A DNA stretch of 64,000 nt from Lateolabrax maculatus (lineage: Eukaryota > Chordata > Actinopteri > Acropomatiformes > Lateolabracidae). Below, piece after piece: positions 1 to 9,498 of this stretch (position 1 is the stretch's first letter; every line of letters begins with the position of its first letter). The position numbers and the translations under genes were made by a program. Where the stretch lies: NCBI GenBank assembly GCA_031216445.1, contig CM062196.1:25927501-25991500 (forward strand), given 5' to 3'. The notes under the pieces were generated by a model that worked only from the letters and a program-made list of their open reading frames with translations, ran no database searches and had not been told where the DNA came from.

Positions 1-340
1 CTTCAGTGGAACTAACCACAGCAGTCTTAAAGCTAGTGGGGACAGTGCCAGTCGTAAGTGAAATTAACAATATTCAGTATTGTAGGTCCCAGAGATGGCC
101 AGAGATCATTGAAGCTTAGCTGGTAGGGACTCAAAGATGCAGGCGGTTGGTCCAGCTTGGACAATGTTTTCAAGGAAGATAGGCTCAAAATATTCAAGAA
201 CAGAGAGGAGGCTTGGACTAGCAATCTGGCAACTCTGCAAAACCAGATGGGCTGGCCCACCTACTGGGACACAAGGCCACCAGCAGTGTGGGAAAAGAAA
301 ATTGTGGGGGAGAAAAAAAGACGTGGCCCAGTCGAACAAC
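1..340 (-). pseudogene. LINE reverse transcriptase remnant (L2/CR1-like)
   Basis: Read on the minus strand, the first ~60 bases give ISLTTGTVPTSFKTAVVSS, a match to the conserved stretch of fish L2/CR1-type LINE reverse transcriptases just before their PLLKK motif. Further upstream on that strand, GPTILNIVNF and PTACIFESLPAKL continue the same protein but in other frames, so the copy carries several frameshifts and is dead. It runs off the left edge of the window. The right limit is approximate because similarity fades. The family call rests on remembered motif patterns, not on a search. Confidence 0.6.
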
Positions 341-1529
341 AGCCCATCTGATTTGGGGCTTGATGATACGATTTATTCACAGCAGCGCATCTGATTTAGC
401 ATGCAAAATTAGATGAGTGCTGCTTACTAAGGCTGTATGTTGCTATCAAGTTGTTGGTCGTGCAGGTCCAAATTTTTGTTCTCGTATTTCTCACTCCATC
501 AGCATTTCAAAAGCTTCACATAGCTTAAAAGATGTCAGGGGTATACAGCGGTGTCGGCAGCCCACCCAACCTGAAACACAAACATCACCATTCGTATAGA
601 TATGAAGACATATCATAAACCAGTGTGTTTATGATTAAATTCTTTGGAGCACACAATTCTTCATAGATCTACCCTCTTAATTTTGCTTTCAAGGTGCACC
701 AGATGCATTTAACTTTAAAATGTACAAACTTTTCTTCTGGCGGAGCAAGCCCCCGAAACCCCCTACTCGGTCCAAGGTCGACCCATATGGGTCCACCCAC
801 CACAGTCTCACAGGGTCCTGTGAGAAACACTGTAGATAGTTGCTTAAAGATCCCCTCTACTGTCAACTTGATATTTACTGCTTAGCCTATATGGTATAAA
901 TAGCGTGATATTGCGGTATGTTGGGGTAAATTGGGGGGCTGTGTGTGCTCAAGCAGTAATTGACACCGCATTAGAGACTCCTCCTGCTTTGATTGGTTGT
1001 TTTTGTTCAGGCGCTGTGGAGGTGCCATTAGGGGCACTAGGAGGAGCCATAGAAACTTTTTTATTTCACAGATTATCTGTCTCATGAATTACTTTCAGGA
1101 TATACTGACAGTTTCAGCAAACATGACAAATAATTATTTTTAAAAAAGTTACCTACTGCACCTTTACGTCTCAAAGTTTTGCATAGTTCATCCTGCATTC
1201 TTTCTGATGGACAACAGGGGGTGATGCTAAAAACCAAGATAACAATGGCCAAAATGCCAAACTCACGGCTTTAAAACGGTATTCCACAAACCAGATGGTG
1301 ACGTCACAGTGGCTACGTCCACTTCGAACATAGAGTCTACGATGTGCAAGAGCAATGATTGACACTGCGTTAGAAACTCCTCCTTGCTCTGATTGGTTGT
1401 TATTGTTCATTGTTCTTCAGACTTTGTCAAATGTAAAGATTGTGTAGCCCTATCCTTTGTTGGTCATCTGTTGGAGATATGATTTATATTTAAGAGGAAT
1501 TTGCACATTTGTTTATTTATCACAGAACA
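341..1529. other. Gene-free stretch with an internal duplicated segment
   Basis: No coding signal is visible. Two related ~55-bp segments lie in direct orientation at about 949-1005 and 1346-1405; both read 'attgacac(c/t)gc(a/g)ttaga(g/a)actcctcc' followed by 'ctgattggttgtt'-like sequence. They are probably two copies of one interspersed repeat. Nothing else is recognised. Confidence 0.4.
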
Positions 1530-1917
1530 TCTACACATGCTGGTTCTCACTTAGTTCCTGTTTTATTTTGTAGTAGTCTCCACTTGTCTTGTTTCAGGTT
1601 CTTCACTTCCTGTCCTTGTGTGTCTTTCCAATTGTGTGATTGCCCTGATTAGTTTCACCTGTCCTTCATTATTTTTCCTTGCCTCTGTAGTGTATTTAGC
1701 CTGTGTGTTCCCTTTTCTCTGTGTCTGTTCATCTGAGTTGTTGTTGGTTTCAGCCCTGTGGTTTAGTTTTTGAATCTGAATCCTGATTTGTACCTGTTCC
1801 TGCCTGTGTTTCCCATTTAAGGTATCCTCTTAAAATCCCTGAAGTTCATCCTCTGCTTTTGTTTGGGTTTGGGTCCTTCCTCTGTGTTTCCTGGCTACCA
1901 ACCCTGACAAGATGTTG
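1530..1917. repeat. Probable interspersed repeat, unclassified
   Basis: T-rich, gene-free sequence with phrases such as 'ttcacttcctgtcc', 'gattagtttcacctg' and 'gtgtgttccctt', which recur in fish dispersed repeats. The next element begins right after 'accctgacaagatgttgat'. Family unknown; the call rests on recognition of composition and phrases only. Confidence 0.35.
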
Positions 1918-1919
1918 AT

Positions 1920-3003
1920 AGGCTCGTTCGAGATGAACTGCGCCTCGCCTGGAGAGTGGACGAGATCAGGCGGCAGCAGCAGGGGGCGGTGACAAAAAGC
2001 TGCAGTCAAGTCGGACAGTTTCCAGCAGCCTTCAAAGCATATACAGGAAGTGACGGAGATATTTACGTCCTGTTCGATCCATCTGTAGGCTGTCTGTAGT
2101 TTAAGTAGAGCCAAAGATGAACTGTCTCTGGTGGAGTTTACATAAAAACAATCATACGACCCAAACTTTAAGAAATGTAAATGCTGAATCAACGTCCTGA
2201 CAGCTTCATACAGGCATCACAGAGGAACAGCAGCAGTGAGGACGATAACACACAAGTTTCCTTCAGAGATACACAGAATATATTAGACTCAGTTTCCAAC
2301 AGATGTTTAATAGCTTTTCTGTCACTTCACAATAATTATAACTTGGACTAAACATATTCATCTTCTCTAGTTGACAAACACAGTCATCAAGTTGTGCTTA
2401 GGCTTTATTATAATTTGTATTTATTATTTAATTCGTTTTTTAAATTATATATATATGAATGAATGTATTAGTGAAATTTTTTGTCATGCATGCCGAGCCC
2501 TTACAAGACACCATGAACTCAAACAGACCAGGATCAGAGAGTTGTGCAAACATATTTAAACAATAAAGAAAGTCCATCTTTCACAGTCAAATCATCAGAC
2601 CATCATTCAGTAGAACATAATTCATAAATCACTGACTGAAACATTTACTATTTTCTAGAAAAATCTAAATAAATTCTTATTAAACTATCTGTCTACACAG
2701 AAAATGAGGATTTTCTACAACACGTGGTGTTTGTGGACAAAACTTCGAGCCAATCAGCTCTTTGTTCAGGCGACAGCCAGGCGTTTCCCATCATGCCCTG
2801 GGTCTTGCAGTCGGTGGAGAGCAACTGCGGCGCCTGGCTCTAAAAACTGCAGCCGCCTCGATCTCACGAGGTTATCGTTGTCCATTAGTACATGACGTCA
2901 GAGCAAGTCGGGATCAAGTCGGACACAAAACTAACCGGCATGCATTGCGCGGCGATCGCCGGTGATCGATTCTGCGCAGGCCTGGCTCATCTCGAACGAG
3001 CCT
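1920..3003. mobile_element. Non-autonomous DNA transposon with 17-bp terminal inverted repeats
   Basis: Both ends carry the same perfect inverted repeat: AGGCTCGTTCGAGATGA at 1920-1936 and its reverse complement at 2987-3003. An AT dinucleotide flanks each side (1918-1919 and 3004-3005), consistent with a 2-bp AT target duplication. The 1084-bp interior has no recognisable transposase; its longest open frame (minus strand, ending near 2192) is featureless and begins outside the repeat. It is therefore a deletion derivative or MITE moved in trans. A 2-bp AT duplication would fit the ISL2EU/IS4EU group, but the superfamily is not established. Confidence 0.75.
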
Positions 3004-3005
3004 AT

Positions 3006-4640
3006 TATCCTCTGCTAATTTGTATAGGTTCTTATTGATATGGTTGACTTTTCCAGTTCTTCACACAGCTGGTGTTTTTTTTTTTTTTTCTTAAGCTCAA
3101 ACCTGCAAGTTTGCAGCATCTTCAGTTATTTGTATTGTGGCCAATGTTAATTTCATCAACTTTTTTCATCAACTTTTGAAAATGAGAACTATGATAAGTT
3201 TCAGTCTAATGTTAAAGATGCACAAATTAACTCATTATTGTTTGTAATGTCTTGTTAACAACCTGCATGCATCTATGGAACCACACACTGTTCCTCCTGA
3301 TTAGTGAAACATTGTCTTGTCACCCAAAAACACCTCCTCTTCAGAGGTTGATTTGGCTGCCTGGCCTGCTGCCCTGATAAGCAGCATGTTATTACGTCTC
3401 TGCCAGTAATTTTGGCAAATATAACCCGTCCTTGGAAGGGGGGGAGGAGTAACTTTAAATGTATCTAGTATCCCACTGAACAATGAGAGGAGAAGCAACA
3501 ACCAGACAGCTAGGTCAAACTATAAAAAGATAAGGAAAGCTAATATAACATTATTATAGATGAACATGTAACTTTAATGTTACTTTCAGGCTATCTTTCA
3601 AGTTGCTATCAGAAGCGCGAGTGCAGGGTTAATGTCTACCATGTAAACGTTCCCCAAGAGGTTTTCTTTGTTTTAGCTGCTCACACAGTATACAGATAAA
3701 CCCAGACAGGGATCAGTAGGTTGTGAACAAGTGAATCATATCTTTTTACTTACTGCAGGTTCCAAAGTGTCCATTTTGTTAACAATGCCCACACATAAAC
3801 ACTTCTCGTCACACAAACCCCAACCTCGTCCATAAAAGTATCAATTCAAGATCCTGGGTTTCTATACACACAACATCTAATTCCATTTTTTTTTTAATCC
3901 AAATTTCTACAGTGATACATTCCATAACATTTTCTATAACAACTGACATAGTTCACAAGTTTACATGTACCTTTCTCAATGTATAAAGCAACTCTGCTGC
4001 CCTTTTAGTTAATTCATCTATTAATAAAATAAATGTAATGTGCCCAGTAGGATGTAAACAGGCACTAGCAGAAGGAAACCATGTAGGGAGTTATCAGTCT
4101 AAAATGTATTTATCAGGATAATCAAGGTATATATATATTTATCCTACTCTGTATACAAAGTATAAAATACATTAGGAAGGGTGTGTAGTGCATAGATGTA
4201 ATGTGTGAAAATTTTTTTAAGAACAGTGTAAGATGGTGTGTTTGGTGAAATCAAACCAAATATCAGCAGCAGCATGAACTAGTCCATCTTCACTGCTCTC
4301 ATTCACTCTGCAGGTTGTATTGTCTTTTCATTCAGGCCTACAGTGTGAGCACCATGGGGTTTTCTGGATTCCTCAAATCATTTAGTTTAAATTAAGTTTG
4401 ACATTTTCCTTATCTGGATCTTGCAGGGTGCAGGGCCAAGATTGTTGCACAGTGACATTGTCTCTCTGCGTTCTGTATCTCCGCTTTTAATGGAACATTT
4501 ATGACCTCGTTTCAGCTGCATGTGCCATCAACAAGCTCCAGGCAGACCCCCCCGCTTACATGCCTCCTTTAGAGTATTGGTATTTTAACACCTTCATATT
4601 GAGTTTACACAACCTCTCTCCCAGCCGGAGGATCTCAACA
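3006..4640. other. Intergenic, no feature recognised
   Basis: AT-rich sequence with short homopolymer runs. No open frame with a recognisable domain, no RNA gene, and no clear repeat family was found here. Confidence 0.5.
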
Positions 4641-5545
4641 TGCCACCAAGTCAGGGTTAATCACATATATCTACACATTGTTCTCGTCTTCTTCGTTTTT
4701 GTCTCACCTTCACACTGTATCACCAAAGCAATATCTAAGCAGGATTCCTTGTGGTCAAATCTATACAGCTGTTTTCATTTCATATTTTACATATTCTTAT
4801 TTTAATCTATTTTCTATTATAATATTGTTCATACTTTTTGTACGTTTTCCATTTTTTTTGCAGTACTTGCTTATCTTATATTCATATTTCTATATATTTT
4901 TATATTTTATACTTTTTATGTCTATTGTTTAAAAAACTGCAACACTATTCCAAGAAAAATTCCTTGTGTGATCACCTACTTGGCAATAAATCTCTCTGAT
5001 TCTGATTCTGATTTTACTGTCTGCTTTTTTTTATTTTTTTTACTGTCTGCTTTTTTTTATTTTACTGTCTCCCTTAGTCTCACCTGCCTCCTTGTTTTGG
5101 TGGATGTAGGTGGAAGATTGATAGCTGACGTCTGTTAAGGTTTTTTTTAAATGTGAAGGTAGTGACACACACGGGGACCTCAGCATCATGCCCGGCTGCA
5201 CGTTTCAGCCATTGAACTTCTTGAAGTACTACAGCAACACAGTGAGATCAATAGTTTTGTACCGGGTCTCATGTGGGCTGCCCGGGGTAGATGTAGGGGT
5301 AGTGAAGTACCGTACTTGGCATGTACCTAGTACCATGCTGCTGAGTATGAGCCAGTATGCAAGCTTCCTTTCTCTGCCTCAGAAGGCTGCCTCTGCTTTC
5401 ACAAGCAGAGCTCTTCATCAACCCCCACTACTGTAACTGTGTCTGACATATATGTCAACATTATATCTCTATGTTTATTGTTACACACCACAGAAAATTC
5501 CTTTTATGTGAAAACTTACTTGGCAATAAACCTGATTCTGATGAG
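4640..5545 (+). repeat. Two retroposon 3'-tail copies
   Basis: Two segments end in the same signature. 'aattccttgtgtgatcacc' then 'acttggcaataaa' and (CTGATT)n occurs at about 4960-5010, and 'aattccttttatgtgaaaac' then 'acttggcaataaacctgattctgat' at about 5495-5540. 'Ttggcaataaa' followed by (ctgatt)n is a common fish retroposon 3' end. The sequence before the first copy is extremely AT-rich. Only the tails are recognisable. Confidence 0.5.
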
Positions 5546-6030
5546 CAAATCTGTGTTGAGCTGAAGGTCAGCGAATTGATCTCTGCACTGGCAATATAAA
5601 TGTGGATGTTAAATAAAGTCGAAATAAATCAGATACTGCAGCAATGGAAGCTACCTCACCAGGTACTGTCATTTTAGATATATACTGTAGATGGATTGAA
5701 ATAATATAATAGACAGTAATAGACCATATATAATCTATGTACTGTACAAATGTGTGGTGTATTGTACAGGGGTAGAAGTCATACAGTATGTCCCAATATT
5801 ATCATATGTTTCTATCATTTCATACGGCCAAAAAACAAAACAAATCAAAACTGTGAGTGTTAGCTAATTATCCAGGGGAGTTTCAGTGTCCTTGCAGGGA
5901 TCAGTGATTATCGTCAAGTCCCTCTGACCTGTAACACAGACTCTGGGGCCTCACTGTGGCTGCTGTTAGTACTACTCTGGTCCAGTGCTTGAATTGTTAG
6001 TACAGTGGCAAACAGGCTCCTATAGCCTGT
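5546..6030. other. Intergenic, no feature recognised
   Basis: No coding or repeat signal that I can name. Confidence 0.4.
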
Positions 6031-6886
6031 AAATAACTTTTATTTCTTTCATCACATTCCAAGTGGGTCCGAAGTTTAATTTGGGTCAAATGATTAAGGT
6101 AGCTTTCCACAAGCTTCCCACAATAAGTTGCTGGAATTTTGGCCCATTCCTCCTGACAGAGCCGGCGTATGAGTCAGGTTTTCAGGCCTACTTACTCGCA
6201 CACGTGTTTTCAGTTCTCACCACACATTTTCTAATGGATGGACGTCTGGGCTTTGTGAAAGCCACTCCAATACCTTGACTTTGTTGTCCTTAAGCCATTT
6301 TGCCACCACTTTGGAAGTATGCTTGGGGTAATTGTCAACTGAGCAGTATGACGGCTGCGTGGTCCCATGGTGTTTATACTTGCATGCTATCATTGGTACA
6401 GATGAAGGTGGTCCCTTCAGGCCTTTGGAAATTGCTCCCGAGGATAAACCAGACTTGTTGAGGTCCGCAATTCTTTTTCTGAGGTCTTGGCTGATTTCTT
6501 TTGATTTCCCTAAGATGTCAAACAAAGAGGCACTGAGTTTTAAGGTAGGTCTTTAAATACATCCACAGGTACAGCTTCAACTGAGTCAAATATCAGAAGC
6601 TTCTTAAACCATGACACAATTTTCTGGAATTTTCCAAGCTGTTTAAAGGCACAGTCAACTTGGTGTTTGTAAACTTCTGACCCACTGGAATTGTGATATA
6701 ATGAATTAGAAGTGAAATAATCTCTCTTTAAACAATTGGTGGAAAAATGACTTGTGTCATGCACAAAGTAGATGTCTTAACTGACTTGCCAGAACTATAG
6801 TTTGTCCATATGAAATCTGTCAAGTGATTAAAAAATGAGTTTTAATGATTTCAACCTAAGTGTATGCAAACTTCTGACTTCAACTG
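6031..6886 (-). mobile_element. Sleeping Beauty-like Tc1/mariner transposon, decayed
   Basis: The right end (6862-6886) reads 'gtatgcaaacttctgacttcaactg', the outer terminal repeat of salmonid-type Tc1 elements; the inner direct repeat 'gtttgtaaacttctgaccc' follows at 6664-6682. Reading leftward on the minus strand come a 5' leader, a transposase start and a helix-turn-helix region, then a jump into the end of the DDE catalytic domain (NYPKHTSKVVAKWLKDNKVKV, LSQSPDVHPLENVW). The central catalytic part is missing, so the copy cannot make active transposase. The left side breaks off at about 6031 in the 3' untranslated part, without a terminal repeat. The TA flank on the right is lost. Confidence 0.85.
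6217..6525 (-). pseudogene. Tc1 transposase remnant, internally deleted
   Basis: An open frame of 102 codons joins the amino-terminal paired-like helix-turn-helix (GKSKEISQDLRKRIADLNKSG, residues ~5-26) directly to the last catalytic segment (residues ~60-102), which contains the SQSPD motif and ends at LENVW. Full Tc1 transposases are about 340 residues, so more than two thirds is absent. The open frame survives by chance; there is no complete DDE triad. Confidence 0.8.
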
Positions 6887-6889
6887 AAA

Positions 6890-7765
6890 ATAAATAATTC
6901 ACCATTTCCTCTTTGTTTCTCTTTGTCTGATATTTTTTATGTTACAGTCACAATCATATCAATAAATTATATTTAATGTTTCATTTCAAGAGATATGATC
7001 TATGTGACTCTGATTTCTGCTAATTATCTGAAATCTTTGACAGGTGTATATTAATGATAGAAGTGCTTCTTATTTTACCACTGCCAGCAGTATTTTGGGT
7101 TAATATGGTTTACCCCAAACTAAATAACTGTAATGGATAAATGGATGGACAGTAATATATTGGGGATTTTACTGTAATGGGTTGTGTGCATGGATTAGAG
7201 GATTTATTAAGAGTTAAAAACCACATAAAATGTACAGTATCATGATAAGTATACCCTAAATTCACACCTTAATTAAAATAATTAAGGGCATTTTAAGGTT
7301 TAAAAGAATGTAATGGATGGCTTTCATGCTATTTGGTAATTTAAGGAAAAAAGGGACAAAAATCTAGGGAATATAAATTAGTTTATTTATTATCCCTTAA
7401 GCCCATCAATAACAAAATAGTCAGTGAAAACACTGCAGGTGGCATTTGCTCCTGTGTGTGCTATGTCCTTACTGCTTGGCTGTGTATTTGTACTGGACAA
7501 CCACGTGCACAGGAGAAAATACTCCAAAACACACACTGATATAGGTGTAAAGTCTATGAGGAGTGGATATTACTGCAATAGAAATAGATTCTTTGGAAAT
7601 GATAATAGACCCCCCCTTGCTCACAGAAATGTATTTCTGGTCTCATCCACCTGTTTTTCATAAAAGCTCCTTTTCAGCTGTCACGGTGTTTTACGCACTT
7701 GGTTGAGCTTTACGGGTACAGTATATTTTCTACAGTCTTTGCTGTTATAATAATATAAAGATTTA
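6890..7765. other. Intergenic, no feature recognised
   Basis: AT-rich sequence without a recognisable gene or repeat family. Confidence 0.4.
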
Positions 7766-8608
7766 CTTTATAGCGACATATCTTAAAGAGCTGATAGTAC
7801 CGTATTACCCCACTAGAGCACTACGCTCACAGAATGCAGGGTTACTTGTGGTACCTAAAGTCTCTAAAAGTAGAATGGGAGCCAGAGCCTTTAGTTATCA
7901 AGCTCCTCTTCTGTGGAATCAGCTCCCAATTTGGGTTCGGGAGGCAGACACCTTCTCTTCGTTTAAGAGTATGCTAAAAACCTTCCTTTTTGATAAAGCT
8001 TATAGTTAGGGCTGGCTCAGGTGAGTCCTGAACCATCCCTTAGTTATGCTGTTATAGGCTTAGACTGCCGGGGGATTTCCCATGATGCACTGAGCTTCTC
8101 TCTCCTCCTCTCCCCCTCAATCCGTACGCATTCTTATCTCACTAATACATGTTACTAACTCTTCTTCCCAGTAGTTCCTGTCCTTTTTCTCCTTCTCACT
8201 TTCTGCAGGTATTTCTGCCTCTGGAGCTGTAGATTCTGGATCTGTGACTGCAGGCCGTCTACTGCCCCCATGTTCCTGCTCCACACTCACTGCTGCAGTT
8301 GTTATTATTATTAGTCTGATTTGTTGTCTCTCCTCCTGTTCTGTCTCCCCTCTCCCCCTCTCTCCTCCCCTTTCAACCCAACTGGGTCGATGCAGATGGC
8401 CGCCCACCCAGAGCCTGGTTCTGCTCGAGGTTTCTACCTGTTAAAAGGGAGTTTTTCCTTCCACTGTCGCCAAGTGCTGCTCATGGTGGGAACTGTTGGG
8501 TCTCTGTAAATAATATTTTAAAGAGTATGGTCTAGATCTACTCTATTTGAAAAGTGTCTTGAGATAATCTTTATTATGATTTGGCGCTATACAAATAAAA
8601 TTGACTTG
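7766..8608 (+). mobile_element. 5'-truncated LINE, ORF2 carboxyl end plus 3' UTR
   Basis: Bases 7800-8006 encode in one open frame the carboxyl end of an L2/CR1-like LINE ORF2: PTRALRSQNAGLLVVPK, then ARAFSYQAPLLWNQLP and TFSSFKSMLKTFLFDKAYS, with a stop at 8007-8009. A C/T-rich 3' UTR follows and ends in 'gatttggcgctatacaaataaaattgacttg' (8579-8609). Most of ORF2, including the reverse transcriptase core, is missing, as is usual for LINE insertions. The 3' end stops about 15 bp before a tRNA gene. The last 148 bp are nearly repeated at 23171-23326. Confidence 0.8.
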
Positions 8609-8622
8609 TAGTTGTTCAAAAC

Positions 8623-8694
8623 TGCCGTGACCCGGATTCGAACCGGGGTTGCTGCGGCCACAACGCAGAGTACTAACCACTATACGATCACGGC
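8623..8694 (-). tRNA. tRNA-His (GUG)
   Basis: On the minus strand the 72 bases fold into a complete cloverleaf. The acceptor stem is GCCGTGA/TCACGGC, the anticodon stem is CTGCG/CGCAG, and the anticodon is GTG (bases 8659-8661). The T arm has the CCCGG/CCGGG stem and a GGTTCGAATCC B box (8634-8644). The discriminator is A at 8623 and no CCA is encoded, as expected for a eukaryotic gene; the G-1 of tRNA-His is added after transcription. A TTTT Pol III terminator follows at 8621-8618 on the minus strand. No mismatch in any stem, so it looks functional. Confidence 0.95.
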
Positions 8695-9300
8695 GAGCTA
8701 TCCACTGGGGCAGGTGCATTTAAACGTCCTACGGACATCGAATAACTCGATTAAAACAAACCCAGTTTTCAAGTTGTATGCATTAGTAACATATCATTTC
8801 ATTCTGTCTGTTTTTTTTTTGTTTGTTTTAGGCAACAAATCTCAACTCTCCAGACTGTCAAAAGATCAAGCCACGAAGATCATATTTTAAGAGTAAGTTC
8901 GTTTTTCTCAGAATAAACAATGAAACTACGGTGTGCTCACGGAGAAGAAACAAAAAGCCGCAGGGCTTTGAGACGCTGGTGTCCCGGGGGAGGGCACAGT
9001 GAGGGGCCTCTAAAATAATGCAAAAACAAAAATATATCCACCTTATCCATTAAGACCTCATAAATGGTGCACCTACACACTAGAACACAGCAGGCAGTGC
9101 ATTATATTCATATATATTTATTTAGCTGACTTCCAGTAATGTAAATTGTATTTTATTAATGAAAACCGAAATCAGCTTCGTGTTGTAGTATTGAGGATAT
9201 TTGGTGTGCGGATGAAACGTATGCTGCTGTTTTCAGGTAGGAAACAGTCCCTGAATACAGCAGGGACTGTTTGTTGTGTCTCCGATCTTCGCCCGATGCA
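8695..9300. other. Intergenic, upstream of calr
   Basis: No gene or named repeat. A T-rich tract lies near 8812-8830. Composition shifts to GC-rich from about 9270 toward the calr start. Confidence 0.4.
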
Positions 9301-9498
9301 ACCCGAGCGGTTCCGAAGAGTAACTCGTGGTCTCATTTCATTGGCGGGCCGCTCGTCCAATGAGCCGCGGCCATCTGTGCAGGGCTCATCGCTGTTGAAA
9401 TTCTCAGGTTACGCTTCCTCCAGGCTTTATTAGCTGATTTCACCTCAAATCTGCTCTCTTTACTTCCCCGACCCCGACGCCGGACAGAAGCTGCCGAC
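9301..9498 (+). promoter_or_regulatory. calr: calr promoter and 5' UTR region with ER stress response element
   Basis: This GC-richer block precedes the calr start codon. It contains a perfect ER stress response element in reverse orientation at 9326-9344: CGTGG, nine bases, ATTGG, the complement of CCAAT-N9-CCACG, the ATF6/NF-Y site of ER chaperone genes. A second CCAAT box at 9357-9361 is followed after nine bases by CCATC, a degenerate ERSE. The spacing to the ATG (about 150-170 bp) fits a proximal promoter. No TATA box is obvious. The transcription start is not known. Confidence 0.75.

Noticed and set aside
5188..5436. 82-codon frame near the retroposon tails
   Set aside because: No domain and it lies in repeat-tail sequence.
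8117..8407. 96-codon minus-strand Glu/Arg-rich frame
   Set aside because: Reverse of the C/T-rich 3' UTR of the LINE at 7766-8608.
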